From the IMG/VR virus record IMGVR_UViG_3300044646_000007, positions 1-21,673 of that record: a stretch of DNA of 21,673 nucleotides. One strand, 5' to 3'. The stretch's first letter is position 1; the number at the start of each line of letters is the position of its first letter. The stretch is from a virus. Shown here piece by piece: positions 12,952 through 20,536 of the stretch. Under the pieces are notes generated by a model that was not told the origin of the DNA, did not search any database, and saw nothing but the letters and a program-made list of their open reading frames with translations. Both the position numbers and the translations under genes were made by a program.

Positions 12952-14208
12952 TTAGGCTGCGACACGGCAGGCCAGTTCTTGGTACAGCGGTGCCCAGCCA
13001 TACAGGACATCAATACGAGTCGGGATCGAGTCGTTGTTGATGGTGTATTGACGCACCACACGAAGCGACAGACCTAGCTCTTTGTCCGATGCGCGGCCAG
13101 CAAAGTGAACGCCGTCAGGCAGCTCAAGATCAGCAGTCGCAAGCGTGAACGCATTGCGGTGCATGATGATGTTCTGTGGCGATACGGTGCCGGTGGCCGA
13201 CGTGCCGATGGAGAACGGGGTAACAGTCGCGGTAGCCGAAGTGGTTGGGATCGTGACGTTTTGGAACTGACCGCCGGTGATGATCGCCGGAACAACAGTC
13301 ACTTGCATGGTCGAAGAACCGGAACCAGTTACGGTCGATTGGATCACGAAATTGCGTGGCTTGTTCGAACCATACGCCTGACGGTTCTGCGGGTTGACCG
13401 CAAACACGTTAGCGATCTGGATCACATCGCCTTGACGCAGGGTCAGGCCTGCGCTGTGGGTCAGGGTGATCGTCGAGGACGATGCCCAGCCGGTAGAAAT
13501 ACCGATGCTCTGTGTATTCGCGGTCAGGGTGCCAGCAGTTGTAGTCCACGAACCGAAAGTTTGTGCCACAACGTTCTGATCCATCTTCCAGTTCATACCA
13601 CCCGAATCACGGCCCATCAGACCCTTCTGGTACTGATCCGATACTGCGGACTGTGGGTTAAACAGACCCTTTAGGCTGTCAACGATAGTCGCCGAAGTAA
13701 ATGGCTCGATGATGCAAGAACGACGGCCATCACGCGGTGCGCCTTCGCTGTCCAGATACGCTTGCGCGGTCAGGTAAGTGATAAGGCCGGTCGGTGGTGT
13801 GCCAGCGGTGCCAACGATGTTAGCGGTCGAGTTCTTAGCCGTTGTCAGGCCGTCGAAGTCGATCTTGTTGGCAATAGCCGCCACAGCAGGCTTCAGAACG
13901 CGGTCGCTGAACATATCGAGCGACAAGGCCAAGTCTTGCGTGGTGAACTGGGTATCAACGTGGAACTGAGTTGACAAGGTGACTGGGATGCTGGTTTCGT
14001 TGAAATCTTCAACGTTCAGCGCAGGGCCAGTCGTACCAATGAAGCGACCCGGACGGCGGACGTTCAGGGTGTTACCGATTTTTGCGCCTACGACGGCAAA
14101 TTGATCGTCGTACTCGCGGTTTACTTCTGACGAGAATGTTAGTTCGTTTTCCAAGACCATCAACGCTTCGTTGGTGATCTTGCTAATGGTTAGCAAATTG
14201 TTGGACAT
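12952..14208 (-). CDS. Major capsid (coat) protein, P22 gp5-like
   Basis: 418 aa (P22 gp5 is 430). The N-terminal half has ITNEALMVLENELTFSSEVN, then GNTLNVRRPGRFIGTTGPAL (45-64) and STQFHVDTQFTTQDLALSLD (79-98), followed by DRVLKPAVAAIANKID. The C-terminal part has HRNAFTLATADLELPDGVHF, LGLSLRVVRQYTINNDSIPT and DVLYGWAPLY. These are the marks I know for P22-type HK97-fold coats. Residues about 225-340 are beta-rich and replace or match the P22 insertion domain. It forms the icosahedral shell on the scaffold. P22 coat folding uses GroEL/ES, and a GroES-like gene lies upstream in this window. The gene sits between scaffold and a 140-aa structural gene, with the SD (AAAGGAA) in a weak hairpin at 14217-14230. 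Confidence 0.93.
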   Translation of the reverse strand: MSNNLLTISKITNEALMVLENELTFSSEVNREYDDQFAVVGAKIGNTLNVRRPGRFIGTTGPALNVEDFNETSIPVTLSTQFHVDTQFTTQDLALSLDMFSDRVLKPAVAAIANKIDFDGLTTAKNSTANIVGTAGTPPTGLITYLTAQAYLDSEGAPRDGRRSCIIEPFTSATIVDSLKGLFNPQSAVSDQYQKGLMGRDSGGMNWKMDQNVVAQTFGSWTTTAGTLTANTQSIGISTGWASSSTITLTHSAGLTLRQGDVIQIANVFAVNPQNRQAYGSNKPRNFVIQSTVTGSGSSTMQVTVVPAIITGGQFQNVTIPTTSATATVTPFSIGTSATGTVSPQNIIMHRNAFTLATADLELPDGVHFAGRASDKELGLSLRVVRQYTINNDSIPTRIDVLYGWAPLYQELACRVAA

Positions 14209-14216
14209 TTCTATTT

Positions 14217-14230
14217 CCTTTAAGAAAAGG
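14217..14230 (-). promoter_or_regulatory. Weak hairpin covering the coat gene SD
   Basis: On the coding strand CCTTT pairs with AAAGG around a TCTT loop. The AAAGG arm is the SD of the coat gene. A 5-bp stem with only two G-C pairs is weak, so an effect on coat translation is speculative. Confidence 0.3.
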
Positions 14231-14236
14231 GTTTAA

Positions 14237-15181
14237 CTAGCGTATTTTCCTCGATGAACGGGCGGCTTTCCACTGCTGATACGTTCCATGAAAATTGCCA
14301 TCGGCATCCATGTTGGCATCTACTGTGTTTACCGCACCGCGCAGCGGATTAATCGGCGCTGGCGCTTTTGACTTCCCAACAACAGGCTTTGGCTCCGGTT
14401 CTTTTGCCTTGTCGAAGCGAGCTTCGATCTTCCCAATCTCACGAACAGCAGAAACAACTGACATATCGGCCAATTTCTTTGCAAAGTCGGTGTTTTCAGC
14501 CAACCAATACAAAATTTTTGGCCCATGCTCTGATTCTATGATGGCATCCCGAACCGGGTCAGACACCCGCACCTCGGAACTTTGCACCATATCGTCAAAG
14601 TCGGGTAACTCGTTCTTGGCAGCGCTTACGCGATCAGCCCAAACTTTGAATTTTGCATCCTGTTCGGCCTTCGCTTGACGCGCCTTCTCCTCGTTATCCC
14701 GTTCCATCAGCTTTTTATCAGCGGTATATTCAGCCAACGCTCTCGCGTATTCGAACATATCGCTGAACTGCTCTGGCTGCGGCTCTGGGCCTAGCGCATC
14801 CGCTTCCGGTTCGACCGGTTGCGGGTTTACTTTGGCTTCCAGCTCTCTCAGCCTAGTTTCCAGCACTTCCCGTTGCTCACGTTCGCGTTGCGCTTCCTGC
14901 CGCGCTTGCTCTCGTTGCTTGGTTATCTCTGAAAACCGCCGTTCCAGCTTGGGATTTGGCTTCTTTTCCTTCGCCTCGTCTGTTGCTGTCGCGTCCTTCC
15001 CTTCCCCGTCCTGTCCACTTTGATCTGCCTCGGCATCCGGCTCGGTAACGGCGCTGTCTGCGTCCTCGTTTACCGCCTCGTTAGCTGGCGTTTCAACTAG
15101 ACCAAGTTTCTGGGCTGCGAATTCCGCTAAATTCTCACTGGTGACGATATTTGCCGCCAGCCTTGCTTCCACTTCAGACAT
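14237..15181 (-). CDS. Scaffolding protein, P22 gp8-like
   Basis: 314 aa (P22 gp8 is 303). Residues about 30-70 are very acidic. A charged coiled coil follows at about 78-119 (KLERRFSEITKQREQARQEA onward). The second half is mixed helix, with ELPDFDDMVQ and KILYWLAENTDFAKKLAD, then a K/P linker. The end is a basic helix, YQQWKAARSSRKIR, matching the coat-binding basic C terminus known for P22-type scaffolds. It directs coat assembly and leaves before or during packaging. The position between portal and coat matches P22. The ATG has an SD (AGGGAA) 6 bases upstream, and a candidate promoter lies in the 70-bp gap before the gene. Confidence 0.85.
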   Translation of the reverse strand: MSEVEARLAANIVTSENLAEFAAQKLGLVETPANEAVNEDADSAVTEPDAEADQSGQDGEGKDATATDEAKEKKPNPKLERRFSEITKQREQARQEAQREREQREVLETRLRELEAKVNPQPVEPEADALGPEPQPEQFSDMFEYARALAEYTADKKLMERDNEEKARQAKAEQDAKFKVWADRVSAAKNELPDFDDMVQSSEVRVSDPVRDAIIESEHGPKILYWLAENTDFAKKLADMSVVSAVREIGKIEARFDKAKEPEPKPVVGKSKAPAPINPLRGAVNTVDANMDADGNFHGTYQQWKAARSSRKIR

Positions 15182-15226
15182 AGGTTTTCCCTAAGAATTG
15201 ACCCGGTGTTACCCGCCGGTAGGTTT

Positions 15227-15255
15227 ATTGTCATCCTGTATTCATTCCATGTCAA
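15227..15255 (-). promoter_or_regulatory. Candidate sigma70-type promoter before scaffold and coat
   Basis: Coding-strand TTGACA at 15255-15250 is a perfect -35 and overlaps the portal stop. After 17 bp comes GACAAT (4 of 6 matches to TATAAT) at 15232-15227. It lies in one of the few real intergenic gaps (15182-15251) and would start transcription about 40 bases before the scaffold ATG. Sequence match only. Confidence 0.45.
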
Positions 15256-17492
15256 ACCATTGGCTGTTCAGGCGGCATTTGCTCTGGCATAGCCTGCGGC
15301 ATTTGCTGCTGCTGGGCCATTTGTTGTTCTGCCATTTGCTGCATTTGCGCCGCTTGCTCCGCTTGGACAATCATCTCCTGCCCAGCCTGAATAAATGGGT
15401 TTGCGGTGTCGTTGACTTCGTCCTCGGCGAAGGCCATTTGCTGCTGTTGCTCGGCATCGCGTCGGGAAATCTCCGCAGCCAACGCGCCCATCGGCACCCC
15501 AGCCAAGACCAGCCGCAGCATCGCATCTAGCTCGACCTTGTTTTGCTCGGTCGTGGCCTTCAGGTTGGCTTGGTTGATCTTTGCCTCGTTGATAGTGTCC
15601 GTGTTGTAAGCGCGGGAAATCACGTCCATCAGCTTGCGGCGGCTCTGGCCTTCTTCCTTGATCTGCGCAATCTGACCACGGTTCTGGATTTCGAGCTGCA
15701 TCGCAATCATTTGCTGCTGCATATCGGCAATAGTCTTTTGCGACTGTAACAACTGCATTTGCGCCTGCGGTGGAATGTCCGATTTCGGATCGATCTGGCT
15801 CAACGGGTTCATAGCAGCCAGCCGGTCGGCAATGACATCCGCGCCGGGGAAATCCATGTTGCGGAACAGCAGGTCGCCTGCGGCTTGGAACACATTTGGG
15901 TCGGCCATCAGCGGCATCATCGTATCAACGGCCTGCTGGCGCTTTGAGTTGTAACCGGGGCCAACGTCCATCACCACGTCGTACAGGCCGACGGTTACAT
16001 CATTCATCACTTCGCCGGTGGCCTGCGCTTCGTTAATTGTCACCATGTCCGGCTTGCCATCAACCCCAATGATCCGCAACACGCGCTCGGTGTCGTAGAT
16101 TTTGGGGATCAGGTCGAGGATGATCTTGCCCGTCTGCTTAATGCTGCGGGTCATGTTGTCGTAGAAGTGGAAATTGCTCAAATCCACTTGCATTTGCTGG
16201 CCTTGCAGCGCCTTACCCGAAATATTGCCCGGTAGCGCCTGCGCTGGGTCAAAGATACCCAGCACGGTCTTTAGATCGTCAGCGATAGCGCCGGACGCGA
16301 CCATGATGCCATCGGGCGGCGGCTCTGGCTGGATGCGCTGCGGCACCGGCGCGGGTACGCCCTCAATGTCTTTCTGCTTGTAGCGTAGCACCGGCGTTGA
16401 CTTGATGTTCGCCAGCGCCCATTCGCTCTCGTGGCCTTCGTCTTGGCCCTCGGCGATCAGCCATTTTGGCTTTGGTGCCAGCGCAATAGATTCGGTCAGC
16501 GCCGTGCGCCAGAAATTGAACATCCGTTGCGGGTCTTTGGCAAAGCGAACAAGGCCGTATTTCTTGCGCTTGCCCTCAACCACGACCTGCGCACCGTAGC
16601 ACGGGACGATTGGAATGTACTTACCCGGCCATTCGCGTTCTTCCAGCACTTCCATCGCGGTCAGCTTGCACCACTTGACCGTGCGCTTATAAGTCGGGCG
16701 CTTGTCCATGATGGTGATTCCGCTGGCATCCAGCATGTCGGCACTTGGCAGCTCATCCTCAAAGACTTTCGTGCCGTCCGACAGCAAGACCAGTGTGGCT
16801 TTCACGCGCTCGACATACCAGTATTCAGCAAGTCGGATGTCCTCTTTCGTCACCCACTCGGCATCCGAGTCACCCGTGGCTCTCGCACTGAAGTTCGCCC
16901 CATCGTCCGCGCCGGGATATTCCTTGCGGAACGCCGCCTTAGACATCACGCTAGTAATCAGGCAACGCTCGGCATCCGACCCATCGGGCATGACTGAATT
17001 CGGGTCGAAATAAACCGAGAACGGATCATCAATCGCGTCGATGAATATTTCCTGATCGAAACTATCCTCAGAAACGTAATTAGTATTTACCCGCCAATAG
17101 CCCCAGCCCATCTTGACTGCGTACTCGAACGCCGTGTCGTAAGCGGTGTCGGCGTTAGAGTTCACCTCAATGTGCCGGGTGATTCCCTCAATGACCTGCG
17201 CGACCTTCAGATCGCCTTCGTTGTTGACAGGGTGGACTTTGATGCGTGGCCGCTGTTGGCGCTGCTGGTTCGTCACCTGCCGCACATAAGCGTCGATCTT
17301 GTTGATCGTCAGGCAAGGCCGCGATTCTAGGTTGCGGCTGTTTTGAATCTCGACCGGCCACTGATCGCCAGCAGCAAACTTTAGGTCGCCCAGCGCCTCA
17401 GCGCGGTTCTGGCTGTCAGCTTCGCCGACTAGCCGTAGAAACTTAATGGCCTCGCCAATCCTGCCATCCATGTCCATGTCTTGAAACGCCAT
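15252..17492 (-). CDS. Portal protein, P22 gp1-like
   Basis: 746 aa (P22 gp1 is 725). The N-terminal region has DLKFAAGDQWPVEIQ, then PCLTINKIDAYVRQVTNQQR followed by RIKVHPV, the hallmark opening of P22-type portals, and FEYAVKMGWGYWRVNTNY. Further on are DDPFSVYFDPNSVMPDGSDA and NFWRTALTESIALAPKPKWL, and the stem/crown region is at about 380-600. Residues 600-746 are a Q/M/A-rich coiled coil ending in a glutamine-methionine-proline tract, probably the barrel or its equivalent inside the head. It forms the dodecameric DNA gate to which TerL docks and on which gp4 assembles. It starts 10 bp after terL. Confidence 0.92.
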   Translation of the reverse strand: MAFQDMDMDGRIGEAIKFLRLVGEADSQNRAEALGDLKFAAGDQWPVEIQNSRNLESRPCLTINKIDAYVRQVTNQQRQQRPRIKVHPVNNEGDLKVAQVIEGITRHIEVNSNADTAYDTAFEYAVKMGWGYWRVNTNYVSEDSFDQEIFIDAIDDPFSVYFDPNSVMPDGSDAERCLITSVMSKAAFRKEYPGADDGANFSARATGDSDAEWVTKEDIRLAEYWYVERVKATLVLLSDGTKVFEDELPSADMLDASGITIMDKRPTYKRTVKWCKLTAMEVLEEREWPGKYIPIVPCYGAQVVVEGKRKKYGLVRFAKDPQRMFNFWRTALTESIALAPKPKWLIAEGQDEGHESEWALANIKSTPVLRYKQKDIEGVPAPVPQRIQPEPPPDGIMVASGAIADDLKTVLGIFDPAQALPGNISGKALQGQQMQVDLSNFHFYDNMTRSIKQTGKIILDLIPKIYDTERVLRIIGVDGKPDMVTINEAQATGEVMNDVTVGLYDVVMDVGPGYNSKRQQAVDTMMPLMADPNVFQAAGDLLFRNMDFPGADVIADRLAAMNPLSQIDPKSDIPPQAQMQLLQSQKTIADMQQQMIAMQLEIQNRGQIAQIKEEGQSRRKLMDVISRAYNTDTINEAKINQANLKATTEQNKVELDAMLRLVLAGVPMGALAAEISRRDAEQQQQMAFAEDEVNDTANPFIQAGQEMIVQAEQAAQMQQMAEQQMAQQQQMPQAMPEQMPPEQPMV

Positions 17493-17502
17493 GATTTCCC
17501 CT

Positions 17503-18774
17503 TTAACTCATCCAGCCGCCAGCCATAGCGAGCGCAGGCTTTTTGCGCACCTTTGCCGGTTCCTTAACCATCAGCGCGATATACCTAAAAGCGTCAGCCC
17601 CGTGGCTGTGGCGGTCGTGCAGCGGCATTTTGCTGAAGTTGCCGGTATCTGGGTCAACTTCGTAGCGATAATGGCGCAGGCAGTTTAGACCATCGGCGCA
17701 GTTTTCTCTATCGAAATAACAATTCGGGAATATTGTCCGCGCTGCGTTGATCGAGTCAATCGTCGGCACTCGCTCAAGCACCCGTGTCTTAAACCCCGCG
17801 CCCCGCACAATGTCCTCAATGCTGCGACCTGCCGCCGCCAGCGTTTTGTTCTGCGCGTCATGCGGTAGCCAAATCGTGTCGTACACATAGCCGAAGGATT
17901 GCAGCTCGGCTAGGTAGCTGGTCATCGTCCGCTGACTACCTTCAAAGTAGCGGATCAGCCGGGTTTCCATTCCGACAAATTGCACCAGCCACCACGCAGT
18001 CGCGTCCGACCAGCCTAAATCGCAGATCGCGTGTACAGGCTTGACCGGATCGTATGGCACCTTCGTGATGCGCTCCTCGGCCTCCGCCCTCATCATCTCT
18101 TTGGCGAAGATCGCGCCGTCGATGGTCTGGCGACAAACCCCTTCCCACACTTGCATGTACGCTTCGTGGTCGAGCGCCTTCAGGCTCTCCATCTCCATGC
18201 GCAGGGTTTCTGGGAACCACGGGTTGTCCCAGTAATTAATCTTGATGCTGATCGTGTCGGGCGGCGGGTGAACCACAAACCGCTGGTAGGTTTCATCGGT
18301 TTCCAGCTCTGGGTTAAAGCTCACCCAGATTTCGGACCCTTCTTTACGGATGGTCGGGGTCAGGGTTTTCCAGCTATTGCGGCTGACCGTCTGCGCTTCC
18401 TCGACCCAGCAGATGTCGATGCCCTCGTAGGATTTGACGTTGGCGACGTTATTCTTCAAGCCGACAAACGCGAACTCGCTGCCGTTCTGCCCCCGAATCG
18501 ATGTCTGCGTGATCTCAAAAAACTGCATCAGCTCAAGCGCGACGATCTGGTCAACCAGCAGCTTGTGAACCGAGTCTTTAATGGATGTCTGGAATTCCCG
18601 AGCACAGAGGATGCGCAGCGGCTTACGGGCGGCAAGGATAAGTAAGGCTCTGGCGATACCCCACGACTTCGCCCCGCCCCGGCCACCATATAAGACTTTG
18701 TAGCGCGACGGCTTAAATAGCGGCTGGAGTTTTAGCGGGAACTCCGCTTTGGCAATGGCGCTGTCAACGCTCAT
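17503..18774 (-). CDS. terL: Terminase large subunit (packaging ATPase and nuclease)
   Basis: 423 aa, terminase_3 / PBSX-like. The Walker A motif is GGRGGAKS at residues 30-37. Walker B is IDICWVEEAQ at 119-128, with catalytic glutamate 125 or 126. The coupling motif is SFNP at 152-155. The C-terminal RNase H-like nuclease has CDLGWSD (D252) in the first strand, the LPHDAQ aspartate D305 and HSHGADAFRY (D394) as the likely metal ligands. All core motifs are intact. It translocates DNA into the head through the portal and cuts the concatemer. Its start overlaps terS by 11 bp and the portal gene follows after 10 bp. Confidence 0.95.
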   Translation of the reverse strand: MSVDSAIAKAEFPLKLQPLFKPSRYKVLYGGRGGAKSWGIARALLILAARKPLRILCAREFQTSIKDSVHKLLVDQIVALELMQFFEITQTSIRGQNGSEFAFVGLKNNVANVKSYEGIDICWVEEAQTVSRNSWKTLTPTIRKEGSEIWVSFNPELETDETYQRFVVHPPPDTISIKINYWDNPWFPETLRMEMESLKALDHEAYMQVWEGVCRQTIDGAIFAKEMMRAEAEERITKVPYDPVKPVHAICDLGWSDATAWWLVQFVGMETRLIRYFEGSQRTMTSYLAELQSFGYVYDTIWLPHDAQNKTLAAAGRSIEDIVRGAGFKTRVLERVPTIDSINAARTIFPNCYFDRENCADGLNCLRHYRYEVDPDTGNFSKMPLHDRHSHGADAFRYIALMVKEPAKVRKKPALAMAGGWMS

Positions 18775-19039
18775 CGGGCATTACGAATGACACTTGAATG
18801 CCAGATAGCGGCTCACCATCAGCCCCTGTGATCTCTTGCGCTTGTACAGGCTTGCCGTCTAGCCGGTCGATCAGCTCTTTGACCGCCCACGGCTCTCTAG
18901 CTTCAGCCGCTTCGAATAAACCCTCTGCAATCCTGCGCAGCTTCTCAGGTTCTTGCACGGCAATCTTACGCAACTGGTCATAAAATATTTTGCCCTTAGC
19001 TGCATTCTTATTGCCCAAAGGTGCGCCACCACTTGACAT
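18764..19039 (-). CDS. terS: Terminase small subunit
   Basis: 91 aa from ATG 19039, supported by a strong SD (GGAGGT) 9 bases upstream. A TTG at 19090 in frame lacks this support. The N terminus SSGGAPLGNKNAAKGKIFYD is the basic entry I associate with small terminase-type DNA-recognition proteins. The helical middle is EPEKLRRIAEGLFEAAEARE and then AVKELIDRLDGKPVQ, a common ending of the DNA-binding/oligomerization part. The C-terminal tail is short. It recognises the packaging start and hands DNA to TerL. The 11-bp overlap with terL supports the assignment. Confidence 0.8.
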   Translation of the reverse strand: MSSGGAPLGNKNAAKGKIFYDQLRKIAVQEPEKLRRIAEGLFEAAEAREPWAVKELIDRLDGKPVQAQEITGADGEPLSGIQVSFVMPDER

Positions 19040-19069
19040 GTTGATATTACCTCCAACCCGTTGATTTAC

Positions 19070-19099
19070 TGCAACTTTAGCAGCAATCAAACAGTTGCA
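19070..19099. repeat. 7-bp inverted repeat upstream of terS
   Basis: TGCAACT at 19070-19076 is the exact reverse complement of AGTTGCA at 19093-19099, with 16 bases between. It lies in the only sizeable gap (19040-19105) between the small genes and terS. No T-tract follows, so it is not a standard terminator. It may be an operator, an mRNA structure or chance. Confidence 0.4.
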
Positions 19100-19105
19100 T
19101 GATTG

Positions 19106-19252
19106 TTACTTTTTGCCCTTGTCCTTCTTACCGGCTTCGCGCTTGACGTTGTAGGCAATCGCCACGGCCTGCTTCACCGGCTTGCCGGACTTCACCTCGG
19201 TTTTGATGTTCTTTTGAAACGCCTTTTGGCTTGCAGATTTAACCAGCGACAT
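19106..19252 (-). CDS. 48-aa basic phage protein
   Basis: ATG 19252, TAA at 19108-19106. The sequence opens SLVKSASQKAFQKNIKTEVK, then SGKPVKQAVAIAYNVKREAG, and ends in a lysine tract (KKDKGKK). I recognise the NIKTE...GKPxKQAxAIAY pattern from many small unannotated phage genes beside structural operons. Function is not known to me. Its high lysine content suggests nucleic-acid contact. It overlaps the preceding 53-aa gene by 14 bp. Confidence 0.65.
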   Translation of the reverse strand: MSLVKSASQKAFQKNIKTEVKSGKPVKQAVAIAYNVKREAGKKDKGKK

Positions 19253-19400
19253 CTTCAGCTCCTTTAGCTTTGGATTCTTCCTCGGCGATTACCCGTGTGT
19301 ATTCTTGAATCGCGCCGCTGATCTGGAGAAGGATGCTTTCATGCTGTTTCGCCAGTTCTCTGAGTTCAGCCAGACGAGTTTGCATTTGTTCAATGGTCAT
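19239..19400 (-). CDS. 53-aa helical phage protein
   Basis: ATG 19400, TAA at 19241-19239. It is almost entirely one predicted helix (TIEQMQTRLAELRELAKQHE then ILLQISGAIQEYTRVIAEEE), with heptad-like leucine/isoleucine spacing that suggests a small coiled coil. The ATG overlaps the previous stop as ATGA. No family is recognised. Its place in a tight overlapping chain argues that it is expressed. Confidence 0.55.
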   Translation of the reverse strand: MTIEQMQTRLAELRELAKQHESILLQISGAIQEYTRVIAEEESKAKGAEDVAG

Positions 19401-19561
19401 TTTTTAGCTGTCTTGGCGCTTTGTTTGAACGCTTTAGCCGTCGGTGCGCCCTCTGACCCCGGCTTGCGCATACGTTCTGGTGTTTTGCCTGCGGCCTTTT
19501 GGCTCTCAATCCGTTCACGCTTTGCGTGGATGTTTGCGTACAAACCCGGTTTAGTCGCCAT
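19397..19561 (-). CDS. 54-aa very basic phage protein
   Basis: ATG 19561, TGA at 19399-19397. It reads ATKPGLYANIHAKRERIESQ, then KTPERMRKPGSEGAPTAKAF and ends in SAKTAKK. I recognise the KPGLYANIHAK(R)...MRKPG...GAPTAKAF pattern from a recurrent small phage family without known function. About a third of its residues are K or R, so DNA or RNA binding is plausible. It overlaps the preceding gene by 11 bp and the next by 4 bp. Confidence 0.7.
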   Translation of the reverse strand: MATKPGLYANIHAKRERIESQKAAGKTPERMRKPGSEGAPTAKAFKQSAKTAKK

Positions 19562-19739
19562 CAGTGCCCCCGACTTTAATTTCGCCGCTGCAATCTTCGT
19601 CCGATTGCTTGGCAGTTTGGGCGATCAGGATGTCAAGCATCGCGACCGCCCCCTTAGCCTGTTGAACTCGCTCTAAAGCGCCCTGTAACTCATTTAAGGA
19701 CGCTTGCCTAAGTTCAATCAAATATTCCCGACTAATCAT
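19551..19739 (-). CDS. 62-aa small helical protein
   Basis: ATG 19739 shares one base with the previous stop (TAATG). Residues 1-45 form a predicted amphipathic helix, ISREYLIELRQASLNELQGA then LERVQQAKGAVAMLDILIAQ, with an acidic glycine-rich tail (ECSGEIKV and GGTDGD type). It may be a coiled-coil oligomer. No family is recognised. It is part of the overlapping chain of small genes leading to terS. Confidence 0.55.
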   Translation of the reverse strand: MISREYLIELRQASLNELQGALERVQQAKGAVAMLDILIAQTAKQSDEDCSGEIKVGGTDGD

Positions 19740-20527
19740 TAAGTCGGTTGGGCGGCATACATCGGCAACCAGTAATCAGTGGCACCAATACGGCAACGCA
19801 ACGCACCTGCGGCTGTGCCGAGCGTGGAACCAGTAACCCACATCTTGCCAGCGCCAGCAGTCACGCCCTGAAGGTTGATGAACCGGCCATTGGTGTCCAT
19901 TGTGGTTACGTCCGCACCTTGCTGGCTGGCGTAAATAAAGCTCGTTAGCGTGCCGGTGGACGCGCCCGACGGGACATTTAGCTCAAGCTCAAGCGGTGCA
20001 TAGGTGCCCGATGACGTGCCTGCCGACAAGGTCATTTCAGCAACCATCGCCGAACCCAGACCCGTAGTGCGGCCAGAAGCGCCATAAACCACTTCGCCCT
20101 TGACTGCGTTCGACCAGCCGCCCATCGCAGCATTGACCGTGGTCAGGAATTTGGCCCGGCCACCCACGCCGCCTGCGCCAGTCATGGTGGTCGATACCAG
20201 CACCGGCTCAACGCTTACCGACCCAGAAGTCGAAGCGCTGGTGGTGGTTACATTCAGATCGCCGCCGGTGTAGTTGATCGTGCCAGCAGCAGTCAGATCA
20301 GTTGTACTCAGCGCCGTGGCAGTTATCGTGCCAAACGTGCCGATGTTCTTGCTGCCGTCAACGATAACGGCTTTGTTGGCTGTAACTGTACCAGCCGTCA
20401 CGCCATCCAACGCGCCCAGCTCGGCAGCGTTGAATACGTTATTGCCGACAGTCAGCGTGCCGGTGATTGTTACGTTGGTGAATTCCGGGTCGGCGTAAGC
20501 TACGCCAGTTGCTTGTGTGTTTGGCAT
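19739..20527 (-). CDS. Virion-type beta-rich protein upstream of terminase
   Basis: 262 aa. The N-terminal part (25-70) has the phage surface-protein pattern NVFNAAELGALDGVTAGTVT then NKAVIVDGSKNIGTFGTITA. The middle is beta-rich and G/S/T/A-heavy, with VVYGASGRTTGLGSAMVAEM. The end is RFINLQGVTAGAG followed by ALRCRIGATDYWLPMY, similar to endings I know from phage structural proteins of unsettled role. An excellent SD (GGAGGG) precedes the ATG. A capsid decoration protein or short fibre is likely. It is well separated from the other structural genes, lying before the packaging genes. No enzymatic motif is visible. Confidence 0.65.
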   Translation of the reverse strand: MPNTQATGVAYADPEFTNVTITGTLTVGNNVFNAAELGALDGVTAGTVTANKAVIVDGSKNIGTFGTITATALSTTDLTAAGTINYTGGDLNVTTTSASTSGSVSVEPVLVSTTMTGAGGVGGRAKFLTTVNAAMGGWSNAVKGEVVYGASGRTTGLGSAMVAEMTLSAGTSSGTYAPLELELNVPSGASTGTLTSFIYASQQGADVTTMDTNGRFINLQGVTAGAGKMWVTGSTLGTAAGALRCRIGATDYWLPMYAAQPT

Positions 20528-20536
20528 GATGCCCTC

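Noticed and set aside
13105-13674. 189-codon plus-strand frame opposite the coat gene
   Set aside because: Highly arginine/glycine-rich product typical of an antisense frame in GC-rich coding DNA; the coat gene on the other strand is unmistakable.
16431-16997. 188-codon plus-strand frame opposite the portal gene
   Set aside because: No domain pattern, no convincing SD, fully inside the portal gene.
18031-18645. 204-codon plus-strand open frame opposite terL
   Set aside because: It is antisense to an intact TerL with all catalytic motifs, and its translation is rich in H, R, L and D without any recognisable domain.
19040-19090. Longer TerS starting at TTG 19090
   Set aside because: The ATG at 19039 has a GGAGGT SD at normal distance, while the upstream TTG has none that is comparable.
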